Translations under genes and position numbers: made by a program
Notes under the pieces: model-generated
What the model was told of the DNA's origin: nothing
Databases searched by the model: none
Seen by the model: the letters and a program-made list of their open reading frames with translations, nothing else
DNA from: Chitinophaga sp. CB10
Lineage (GTDB): Bacteria > Bacteroidota > Bacteroidia > Chitinophagales > Chitinophagaceae
Length of the DNA: 64,000 bases
Direction of reading: 5' to 3'
Assembly (NCBI GenBank): GCA_001870995.2
Contig: MLAV02000023.1
Coordinates: 1 to 64,000 of the forward strand
Shown: positions 1 through 9,000 of the stretch, piece after piece
How positions within the stretch are numbered: position 1 is the first letter of the stretch
Layout of the letters: every line of letters begins with the position of its first letter

Positions 1-140
1 GTGTCACAATTATCAATTATTTTTGGTGAGCGGCTGAAATTACGATTGTAAATTAAATCTTGACACAGTTTATTTTACACTCCCTACTGTATCTTTTTTT
101 CGAGATGCTTAAAGTATTTTTTGACCAAATCGTATCGGCT

Positions 141-569
141 TCATCTTACCACCTCACTCACCAAAATAACAGGCACTATATCCGTGTACTTCGGAATATC
201 CACCCTGATCGCATCCCTGTTTGGAGCAATAGCCGCCTTATATTCATCCAGGCTTTTTACATAAAATGTTCCGATCGCCATAAATGGTAAAGGCTGATCA
301 GGAATACCACTGGCAACCCCCTTCTCAATGGTATATTTAACCAGGTTTGATCCTAAGTAACCAGCCACCATGGGCATGTGCTTAGATTCATAGTACGCCA
401 TATCGAAGTGCTTACCTTCGGCATAAGGATACATAACGGATACCTTAATCAGGCCTTTTTCAGTAACGGTCATGTTGTGATGGTGTGATTTTTCAGCATG
501 CTTTTGCTGGCTAAATGCGACAAAACAGGTGTTTAAAACTAAAAACGATAAAATCAGCTTGAATTTCAT
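141..569 (-). CDS. EthD-like secreted small protein
   Basis: A 142-residue protein with an N-terminal signal peptide (MKFKLILSFLVLNTCFVAFS, then Q). After a short His-rich linker (KSHHHN) it carries an EthD/dimeric alpha-beta-barrel-like domain, recognisable from the YPYAEGKHFDMAYYESKHMP segment and a later F-x-SLDEYKAAI segment. Cytoplasmic EthD proteins are about 100 residues and help degrade small molecules; an exported version is less usual and its substrate is unknown. I chose the ATG at 569 because it puts the signal peptide at the N-terminus; an upstream in-frame ATG at 608 would add 13 residues with no sign of function. It stands alone, followed by a divergent-strand empty stretch. 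The EthD call is from overall pattern, not from catalytic residues. Confidence 0.75.
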   Translation of the reverse strand: MKFKLILSFLVLNTCFVAFSQQKHAEKSHHHNMTVTEKGLIKVSVMYPYAEGKHFDMAYYESKHMPMVAGYLGSNLVKYTIEKGVASGIPDQPLPFMAIGTFYVKSLDEYKAAIAPNRDAIRVDIPKYTDIVPVILVSEVVR

Positions 570-763
570 GATCAGATATCTTTTGGTTATAAGTATTTTA
601 AATAGCAAGAACTAACGGGCTGGGGAAATTACGACGATGCCTGCAGAACTTCCACCTACCCCCAAACCTATTCAACACACACCCACCGAAAAGCTTAACA
701 TCAAATCCTCCAACACTACCCATCACCCAAAGAGGGGACCATATTGAATGCTAACACTCCCTA

Positions 764-1774
764 TCAACCCATCCTCCCCAATGCCTCCTCAAACCGCTCT
801 CTCCGCATCTCCCCAACCACCTCATTCATCAACGCCTTCCCATACATCAACTGCCCTTCATACCCCGCCAGCGACAACCTCCCTGAACCAAGCATCGGCC
901 CCACATCCTTCAAATACACGCCTGCTACCTCTGCATCCACTTCCACATCCGCCGGCTTGTTCTTCGCCGCCAGCTGCAGCATCATCAGGGAATAAATCAT
1001 CCGGCTTACCTGCCGCATAATAAAAAACCTCGCCGCCTGGTAGGCGCTCACCTCCCCGAAGTAAGTCTTTAAAAACACCGCTTCCTGCTCCGGGCTATGT
1101 ATGAAGAAATTCGCCACGCTCGCCAAATCCACATACCGGTCATTTAAAAACGCCGTATCCCAGTCAATAATCCATATGCCGGCGCCGTCGCACAAAATAT
1201 TAGTAGGGTTCAAATCATTATGGCTGAAAACCTTGTCTGTATCATGCCACGGATACACGGCTTTTATCTTTTCATACCCCGCCAGGCATTCCTCCGGTAC
1301 CGGCCCGGTTACTATCTGGCTGCTCCGGAAGCCGGCCACTATATTATCCACCGCATGCTTCATATCCTCGCCGGGCGTCGTGTAGGGGATGGCGTGAGTT
1401 TGCTTTATCGCGGTTGCCAGCTTTTCTGCCAGTACATCTCCCGTGAAGGTACTCCTGATAGGTTTGCTTGCAATGAATTCACTGATGGTAATACCCTCTT
1501 CCGGACTGCAATAGCGCAGCGCCGGCGCAATGCCCGCGCCGGCCGCAAGGCGCAAGCGTTCATACGAAGCCGTAGTACTATGATTTCCCGGGGCATCGAG
1601 CTTCATTACATAAGCCCGGTTATCAGCGATCACCTTATATACAGCAGCGCTGGAGAGCCCGCCCGTCAGCAGGGTCGCCTCACTGACCAAGCCTTTACCG
1701 AATGCCTTATCAAAGGCTGCACTTACTATTGCTAATCTTTCAGCAGGGAATACTGCTGCATAATTGAAGGACAT
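764..1774 (-). CDS. APH/choline-kinase-fold phosphotransferase
   Basis: A 336-residue soluble protein of the aminoglycoside phosphotransferase/choline kinase fold. The catalytic loop is visible near residue 185 as SHNDLNPTNIL (the HxDxxxxN Brenner motif), followed near residue 203 by IIDWDTA, which supplies the metal-binding DFG-like Asp. The N-terminal lobe has the usual glycine-containing start (LLTGGLSSAAVYKV) and an invariant-Lys-like VMKLD segment. The family phosphorylates hydroxyls on small molecules such as choline, thiamine or aminoglycosides; nothing here tells the substrate, and I would not call it an antibiotic-resistance gene. It is monocistronic and divergent from the TonB receptor gene across about 200 bp. 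Confidence 0.85.
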   Translation of the reverse strand: MSFNYAAVFPAERLAIVSAAFDKAFGKGLVSEATLLTGGLSSAAVYKVIADNRAYVMKLDAPGNHSTTASYERLRLAAGAGIAPALRYCSPEEGITISEFIASKPIRSTFTGDVLAEKLATAIKQTHAIPYTTPGEDMKHAVDNIVAGFRSSQIVTGPVPEECLAGYEKIKAVYPWHDTDKVFSHNDLNPTNILCDGAGIWIIDWDTAFLNDRYVDLASVANFFIHSPEQEAVFLKTYFGEVSAYQAARFFIMRQVSRMIYSLMMLQLAAKNKPADVEVDAEVAGVYLKDVGPMLGSGRLSLAGYEGQLMYGKALMNEVVGEMRRERFEEALGRMG

Positions 1775-1974
1775 AGGAATACTATTTATACGATTTTACC
1801 AGCTTGTGTCATATTTACCGCCTAACTCCCCAAATATAACGCATAAATAAACCCTCCATCTAATCCAGCACCCCTCTTGACAAGAATAGTTAATATTTTG
1901 TTAACCTCCCCGTAATATTCCCAACACATGCCCCTTCTAATTTTACCGCCTCAAAGTTTAAACTTGTATTGTCA

Positions 1975-4900
1975 ATGAAGAGAATCATCCGTCTCATCTG
2001 TCTTGCTTTAAGCATCCTGACGTCAACCAATCTATTCGCACAATCCACCCTGGCCGACTTAAACGGCCAAATCAAAGCAAAGGATGGTACAGCGATTCCT
2101 GGTGCGTCCATCACTGTAAGAAACGAATCAACTGGCTTCACCAACAGAACCCAGTCCAATAGCAAAGGGCTTTATACCTTCAAACAACTGCCGCTCGGCG
2201 GCCCCTATACCATAACGGTATCGGCTATGGGTTTTGGCTCCCAGAAAAAACAGGACTATAACCTGAACCAGGGTGATGCCCTCCAGGTGAACTTCGACCT
2301 GGAATCCTCCATCTCCAACCTGGAAGCCGTGACCATCACCTCCACTTCCAACAAGAAGGCGATCGTGAACGCCGGCGCTGCCACCACCATTACGCCTACT
2401 GACATCAGCCGCCTGCCGGTAAACGGAAGGAACTTCTCCAACCTCGCTGCACTGTCCCCGCTGACCGGCAACGGTAACAGCATCGGCGGCCAGCTTGGCT
2501 CCGGTACCAACTACACCATCGATGGTATGACGGCTAAAAACCCTACCTCCGCGGGTCCTACCACCTCCCGCAGCGGCGCGCCTTACTCCATCTCCATCGA
2601 AGCAGTGCGCGAGTTTAAAGTGGTAACCAACCAATACGACGTTACCCTCGGCCGCTCCGGCGGCGGTACCGTTAGCGCCGTTACCAAATCAGGTACCAAC
2701 ACCGTTTCCGGCTCCGTATTCGGCTATGGCCGCGCTAACTGGCTGTCCAGCCCGTACGATATCCGCGGTAACAAAAGAAATAATAACTACTCCACCTACC
2801 AGTTCGGCGGATCCATCGGCGGCCCGATCATCAAGGATAAACTGCACTATTTCCTCGCATGGGATCACCAAACCGATAACCGCTCCCTGGTGATTGCCGA
2901 CGTGCAGTCCCCTGCCGATCAGCTGATCTATAACATCACCCGCAACGTACTGGATACCTTCGTGGACATCGCCAGAACGAAATACGGCGTTTCCAGCCAC
3001 GCGCAATTCGGTTCGTTTAATAAACAGCGCATGTCCGATGCAGGCTTCCTGCGCCTCGACTGGCAGATCAACGAAAAGAACCTCCTGACTATCAGGGACA
3101 ACTATACGAATGATGTCAACAAACTGGGGCTGATCGATAATACGTCTATTAACCTGTACGAATCTACCGGTAACGACTTCAACAGGGACAACAGCCTCCT
3201 GCTGACCCTCCGCTCCAACATCAGCACCAAATTGACCAACGAGTTAAAAGCCCAGCACCTCTACACCTGGCAGGCCAGCCGTCAGAACGATGAACTGCCG
3301 GGCGCGCTGCCAAGAGCCATCGTTGAAAACGTCACCTCTGTATTGTCCGACGGTTCCACCAAATCCACCAACATTCAGATCGGTGGTCACCGCTTCGGCC
3401 AGGAAGGCTTTACCAACAACGTTTTCCAGCTCACGGATAACCTCTACTACAACACCGAAAAAGTGAACTATACCTTCGGTATCGACCTGATGTACACCCA
3501 CGCTAAATCCCTCTACGGTAGCGAGGTAAACGGCCGCTATGTGTACAGGGGCCTGGACGCCTTCCGTAACAATACGCCATACGCCTTCTACCGCGAAGTG
3601 CCGCTGGTGTCCGATCCAAGCGTAGTGTCCTCCATCTTCAACGGCGGTATCTACGGCCAGCTGCAAACCACGCTCGGCAAAGGCGTTAGCCTCACCGCCG
3701 GCCTGCGTTTCGATATGGCCACTTATCCCAAAGCGCCTTTCAACCAACAACTCTACGACGCGCTGGGCTTAAGTACCAACAACAGCATCAAATCCTTTGT
3801 GCCGCAGCCACGCCTGCAACTCACCTGGGATGTGCAGGAAAAACATACGGACTACATCAAAGTGGGCGCAGGTATTTTCAGCTCCGATATCAACAACTAC
3901 ATGCTGATCAACAACCTGACTTTCGATGGCAGACATTTCGGAACCGTCAACCTCAACTCAAGCTCTGTAAGTATTCCTGCGCCTGATTTCTCCGCATTCC
4001 GGAAGGACCTGGGCACGGTGCCGGCATTCACCCAATACCAGCTGCCGCTCATCAACTACACCGGTCCGGATGCTAAAATCCCGATCGTGTACAAAGCAAA
4101 CATCAACTATACCAAATACATCACCAGCCGCCTCAGAATGGGTATCTCCGCGTACCTGACCTACGGCCGCAACAACTACTTCTATATAGACAAGAACATG
4201 GTGGAAACACCTTTCTTTACCCTGCCGGCAGAGGCTAACAGGGGCGTATATATCCCGCTGGATAAAATGAACACCAGCGGCGGTAGCGGCAACTACCTGG
4301 ATGGCAGGAAGAGCACGGCTTTCGGCCGCGTACTGGAACTGACCAGCCTCGGTAAAAACAACACCTATACTTTCGTATATGATGTGAACTATCGCTACTA
4401 TAAAGATGGTAACATCACCGCCAGCTATACCTGGAATGATTCTAAAGACAATACTTCCTATAACGGTAACGTGGCCAACAGCGCTACGCTCGGCCTGCCG
4501 GTAGCGGATGACCCGCGCAACCTGAGCAAGATGTCTTACTCGGATGCGCAGTTCCGCCATAAGGTAGTGTTCTACGGTACATCCCCGACCTTCGCTGGAT
4601 TTGTATTCGGCGTTCGCTTCTCCGGCCTCGGCGGTACCCGCTACAGCCTCCTATCCGGCGTAAACAGCAACCAGGATTTTGTAAGCGGCACCAACGACCT
4701 CGCCTATGTGTTTGATCCAAACAGCCCTACCACGCCTGCTGCCGTAAGGGATGGCCTGCTGAAGCTCCTCAGCTCCGGCGATGCCAGCTTCCGCAAATAC
4801 GTGGAGAAGTCAGAAGGTAAAATCGCGGAAAGAAACGGTGGTATCAACCGCTTCTACGGCACCGTGGACCTGCGCCTGGCCAAATCCTTCAAGATTACGC

Positions 4901-5121
4901 ATAAGAGCGGCTTTGAGCTGTCAGTGGACGTGTTCAACTTCGCGAACCTGCTCAATAAGAAATGGGGCGCCAGCCACAACTTCGGCAACACCGCCCTGTA
5001 CCGCGGTACTGCATTCGATAAAACGACCAGGCAGTACACCTACGCCATCAATACCAGCGGCGTAGCCAACCCGGGTGGGGATCCTTACCAGATCCAGCTC
5101 GGAGCAAGGTACTTCTTCTAA
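1975..5121 (+). CDS. Oar-type TonB-dependent receptor
   Basis: A 1048-residue outer-membrane protein. A signal peptide (residues 1-23, ending LFAQ) precedes a carboxypeptidase-regulatory-like beta domain (about 28-110, LNGQIKAKDGTAIPGASI). A plug domain follows, with the characteristic GGGTVSAVTKSGTN segment near residue 225, and then a long beta barrel ending in an aromatic residue (ARYFF). This is the Oar family, larger and different from SusC: it has no SusD partner and lacks the SusC signature. Members are linked to outer-membrane transport or cell-surface functions with unknown ligands. The start is the ATG at 1975; a TTG two codons upstream is also in frame. The gene is single and is closed by a strong terminator. 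Confidence 0.9.
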   Translation: MKRIIRLICLALSILTSTNLFAQSTLADLNGQIKAKDGTAIPGASITVRNESTGFTNRTQSNSKGLYTFKQLPLGGPYTITVSAMGFGSQKKQDYNLNQGDALQVNFDLESSISNLEAVTITSTSNKKAIVNAGAATTITPTDISRLPVNGRNFSNLAALSPLTGNGNSIGGQLGSGTNYTIDGMTAKNPTSAGPTTSRSGAPYSISIEAVREFKVVTNQYDVTLGRSGGGTVSAVTKSGTNTVSGSVFGYGRANWLSSPYDIRGNKRNNNYSTYQFGGSIGGPIIKDKLHYFLAWDHQTDNRSLVIADVQSPADQLIYNITRNVLDTFVDIARTKYGVSSHAQFGSFNKQRMSDAGFLRLDWQINEKNLLTIRDNYTNDVNKLGLIDNTSINLYESTGNDFNRDNSLLLTLRSNISTKLTNELKAQHLYTWQASRQNDELPGALPRAIVENVTSVLSDGSTKSTNIQIGGHRFGQEGFTNNVFQLTDNLYYNTEKVNYTFGIDLMYTHAKSLYGSEVNGRYVYRGLDAFRNNTPYAFYREVPLVSDPSVVSSIFNGGIYGQLQTTLGKGVSLTAGLRFDMATYPKAPFNQQLYDALGLSTNNSIKSFVPQPRLQLTWDVQEKHTDYIKVGAGIFSSDINNYMLINNLTFDGRHFGTVNLNSSSVSIPAPDFSAFRKDLGTVPAFTQYQLPLINYTGPDAKIPIVYKANINYTKYITSRLRMGISAYLTYGRNNYFYIDKNMVETPFFTLPAEANRGVYIPLDKMNTSGGSGNYLDGRKSTAFGRVLELTSLGKNNTYTFVYDVNYRYYKDGNITASYTWNDSKDNTSYNGNVANSATLGLPVADDPRNLSKMSYSDAQFRHKVVFYGTSPTFAGFVFGVRFSGLGGTRYSLLSGVNSNQDFVSGTNDLAYVFDPNSPTTPAAVRDGLLKLLSSGDASFRKYVEKSEGKIAERNGGINRFYGTVDLRLAKSFKITHKSGFELSVDVFNFANLLNKKWGASHNFGNTALYRGTAFDKTTRQYTYAINTSGVANPGGDPYQIQLGARYFF

Positions 5122-5139
5122 TAACAGGAACGTATAAAC

Positions 5140-5182
5140 ATCGCCGGATGTGAAGCGCTGCTTCCGTCCGGCGATTTTTTTT
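5140..5182 (+). terminator. Rho-independent terminator after the Oar-type receptor
   Basis: Nine-base stem ATCGCCGGA / TCCGGCGAT at 5140-5148 and 5167-5175, followed by a run of eight T. It lies 19 bp past the stop codon of the receptor gene. Confidence 0.85.
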
Positions 5183-5252
5183 AACGGCTGAACGAAGGTC
5201 CGCCTGTACTGTTTTCCGGGATTGTTGTAAATTGGCTGCTCATTCTTCCCCT

Positions 5253-5987
5253 ATGCCACAACAAACCTCCAAAACTATACTCGTTCTCGGGGCTAATTCA
5301 GATGTAGCTAAAGAGGCGATTTTACGTTACCTCCGGCTTGGCTGCCATGTGATTGCCGCGAGCCGCAGCACGGCCGAAATTGCCGCCTTTATGGCCGCCA
5401 AAAACGTAAATACGGACCGGTTAACCATCACTTATTTCGACGCTACGGCCTTCGGGGAGCATCGCGGGTTTTATGACTCGCTGCCTGCAAAACCACATAT
5501 TGTTCTTTATGCTGCGGGCTTCCAGGTCACAAACGATCAGGCGCTGGTTGACTGGGAAGGCAGCTACCGCATGATGCAGGTACACTATGCCGGCGCAGTT
5601 TCCATCATCAATCTCATTGTAACGGACCCAACGAACGACCGCCTGGAAAGGATCATCGGCCTGTCCTCGCTGTCCGGCGTGCGCGGCCGCAAGAGCAATT
5701 TCGTATATGGCAGCACGAAAGCCGCCTTTACCCAATACCTGGCCGGCCTGCGGCAATACCTCTTTCAGCGGAAAGTAACCGTGAATGTGATTGTAGCGGG
5801 CTACATCCGAAGCAAAATGACGGCAGGCCTGCCGCTGCCGGAGTCGCTGCTGATGGAACCTGCCTTCATTGCAGATGCCATTGTAAATGCCGGCACAGGA
5901 TTTAGGATAGTGCCGGGCTTTAAGTGGAAACTGATACACCAGGTACTTAAATTTCTCCCCGAAAAATTAGCCGCCAAACTACCTTAA
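5253..5987 (+). CDS. SDR family oxidoreductase
   Basis: A 244-residue short-chain dehydrogenase/reductase. The nucleotide-binding turn is LVLGANSDVAKEA, a variant of the usual TGxxxGxG in which the last Gly is replaced, as in the SDR branch that includes DprE2-like sugar-lipid reductases. The catalytic elements are visible: a Ser in LSSLSG and YGSTKAA (YxxxK). The C-terminal tail (KWKLIHQVLKFLPEKLAAKL) is amphipathic and basic, which would suit membrane association. The ATG at 5253 is preferred to a TTG at 5232. It is monocistronic and convergent with the PL11 gene, with which it shares a terminator. The substrate is not evident. Confidence 0.85.
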   Translation: MPQQTSKTILVLGANSDVAKEAILRYLRLGCHVIAASRSTAEIAAFMAAKNVNTDRLTITYFDATAFGEHRGFYDSLPAKPHIVLYAAGFQVTNDQALVDWEGSYRMMQVHYAGAVSIINLIVTDPTNDRLERIIGLSSLSGVRGRKSNFVYGSTKAAFTQYLAGLRQYLFQRKVTVNVIVAGYIRSKMTAGLPLPESLLMEPAFIADAIVNAGTGFRIVPGFKWKLIHQVLKFLPEKLAAKLP

Positions 5988-5996
5988 CGCCCATGA

Positions 5997-6022
5997 AAAA
6001 GGCGGCTGGAAAGCCGCCTTTT
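5997..6022. terminator. Bidirectional terminator between convergent genes
   Basis: Perfect stem GGCGGCT / AGCCGCC (6001-6007 and 6012-6018) with a GGAA loop, flanked by AAAA on the left and TTTT on the right, so it can serve both the SDR gene and the PL11 gene. Confidence 0.85.
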
Positions 6023-6042
6023 GTTGATTTTAAACCCACGTT

Positions 6043-9000
6043 TTATTGAACTATTAAGATCGATGTTTTCGCTTGCAAGCCCAGCGTCACGGTAACGAGG
6101 TACATACCGCTGCCGGCATTTTTCAGTTGTATTTGCTGCTGGTACACCGCTCCCTGTTTGTTGCCATCGAGGTATTGCAGCACCATGCCGTTCTGATTCC
6201 GGATGGTGATGGTCACCGGCCCGTTATCCGCACTGCTCAGGCGCACCTTGAAGTTGCCGTTCGTCGGATTCGGGAAGATGGTCAGCATATCATCCGCCAT
6301 ATGGCCGCCATTACTGTTGGTATAGCTGGCAGGCGCGCTTGCTGCGGACAGGTTGCCGGCGGCATCCGCTGCAACTACCGTAAACGTATATACGTTGTTG
6401 CCCGTTGGCGCTTCCGTCACAAACGAAGTGCTGCCCAGCGGCGTAGTATTGAGCGCCACGCCATCCCTGTACACATAATACCCGGTTACGCCGATGTCGT
6501 CCGAAGCGGGCAGCCATACCAGCTTCACCTGGTGCGCGGTAGCTTTGAACGCCGTGAGCGCAGCGGGCTGGCTCGGATTTACCATATCCTTCACCGTTAC
6601 TACCTGCGTTTGCGCCACCGCAGCGCGGTACATGTTATCGCCCGGTTGCGATGCGGTAATGGCCGCGCTTCCCAGCCCGTTGATCCGCACCTTGCCGTCT
6701 GAGATGCTTGCCACGCTGCTGTCGTTGCTGGTATAAATTATTGCCAGCCCTGAAGTAGCGGTAGCGCCAGGGTCGAAGTCGCCACTGCCATATGCTTTTA
6801 TAGGTAGGGGAGAAAATTTAATTGCCTGGGGCTCCCGGATACGCGTATAGGCGATAACGTTATCCTCCGCAGTCTGCAGGATATTGCCAGTGACATCGCT
6901 AATGCCAGGCGTCTCCTTTACCTTCAGGCGAACATGGCCTTCGCCCAGGAGGCTGCCAATCGTAATTCGATATACGGAAGGCGACAATGCAATCGCCTCC
7001 GTCACCTCGCCACTGATCGTGCTGTCGCTGATGACTGCAAAAGAAGCCGGTGTGACGCCGGTAACGGGTTCCGTAAATACCACCCGGTAACTAACGCTGG
7101 TGGCGTTAGTAGAGTCAGCGTTCTCCTGGAATATTGCATGGATAGCCGGGGCCACCATGTCCGTAACGGCGATGTTAGGCAGCGGTGGATCTTCCATATC
7201 ATACCCCAAATAAAAAGAGGGATAAGGCGGCTGGTTGTAGCCCGAGTTTTGCCAGGCCACTGCCGTGCGGTATTGCGGATCATGCATCAGGGTATGGATG
7301 CGATGCCCGGTAGGGATGTTGGTGGTGAACAATACGAGCGCCGTATTGTCGGACCGGCGCAGCAGGATTTCCTCCCGCCAGTCGCCCAGCAGGTCCGCCG
7401 TCAGGCAGGGATTCTTCTTCGTATCGTTGTTGCCGGTCACCGGGGCGGCCTGGTAAATCGTGAACAGGCGGCTCATGGCGTTCACCGGCGACGGGCGCCA
7501 TTTGTCCAGCACATTGCCGTCCAGCAGCTCCCTGGCCAGGTCCCCATCCCACCAAACGGCATGGTTATACGAAGGGCGGTTGGTGGAAATCAGCTCTCCC
7601 TTCTGGCTGTAAACGCCGCTGCCGGAGGAGCCCCATATCTCGTAACCTTTGTACGCGGAGTCGATATCCGCCGCCAGCGCGCGGCCCACGTCGCCCGTGG
7701 TAGGCACGCCGAAGAGGGTTTCGCCGGTGGCCGCATCGTTGAGGCGCAAACCGTACGGCGCGTAGTCGGTCTGACTTTCCTGGCATTGCCATATTTCCAG
7801 GCCCGGGCGGTCCGGGTCCATATCCGTCATATGCAGCGCGTCGCCATGGCCATTGCGGTTGCTCCATAGCCTGGAGCCATCGTCGTCAATTGCGCAGGCG
7901 CCGTTGATCACCTCGTCCTTCCCATCACCATCCACATCGCCGATGGTCATCTGGTGGTTGCCCATGCCGCTGTAAGCATTGTTGGCCGGGTCGTTAGGGT
8001 CCTTGCTGTCAAACTTCCAGCGGAGCGTGAGCTGGCCATCGCGCCAGTCGTAAGCAGCGCGTACCAGTTTGTTATAGTAGCCACGGCCCATGATCAGGCT
8101 GGGGCGCGTGCCGTCCAGGTAAGCGATGGCGTTTACATATCGTTCCGCACGGTTGCCGTAGTTATCGCCCCAGTCGGAATAGCTGCCTCTCGGCGGTTCG
8201 TAGTTAACGGTGGCCATGGCCTTGCCGGTGAGGCCATTGAACACGGTGAGGTACTCCGGCCCCTGGTCCACCCAGCCGCTGCTGTTGCGGTAGTCCACTA
8301 CCGGGTCGCCAATGACGGTGCCGGTACCGTCTTTCGTTCCATCCGCCGTTTTGCAGGCCATTTCCGCCTTGCCATCGCCATCCAGGTCGTACACCATGAA
8401 CTGCGTGAAGTGCGGGCCTGCATTGATATTTTTGCCGAGGTTAATGCGCCAGAGCAGCGTGCCGTCCAGCTTATAGCAGTCGATGATCTGATCGCCGGAA
8501 TAACCGCCGGAGTTGTGATTGAGTTTCGTCGGGTCCCATTTCAGGAATATTTCATATACGCCATCCCCGTCTACATCGCCCACGGAGCAATCGTTGGCGG
8601 TGTACGTATAGGCGGCGCCGTCAGGCGTAGTACCGCCCGGCGGTATCTGTAAAGGTATCTGCAATTGGTTGGTCGCCCATACCGGCACGGTTTCCGTAGG
8701 CGCGCCTTCGATGCCGTTGAGCACGGGGCGCACGGTATAATGGTGATCCGTGGTTACACTGTCCACGTAATTAGTAGAAGCGCTGATCGGGGTGCTGTTC
8801 ACTTTCACGCTATCACGGTAAAGGTTAAACGAAATTTCCTTCGGATCGGTGCCGAGGAGCCGCCACCCGATGTACACCGTGCTGGCATTGCGGCGCACCG
8901 CCACCACTGCGCGGGTGAGGTATTCCATTTGTTTGGGAGCCGTTACCACCGGGCCCGGCGTGGCGCGCGTGCTCAAGCGCACATTGTTGCCATAGCTGGT

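Noticed and set aside
1..140. Possible gene at the left edge
   Set aside because: Only short A/T-rich frames without start context or motif; nothing could be supported.
764..1774. Aminoglycoside resistance gene
   Set aside because: The APH fold is shared by many kinases, and nothing in the sequence or context points to antibiotic substrates.
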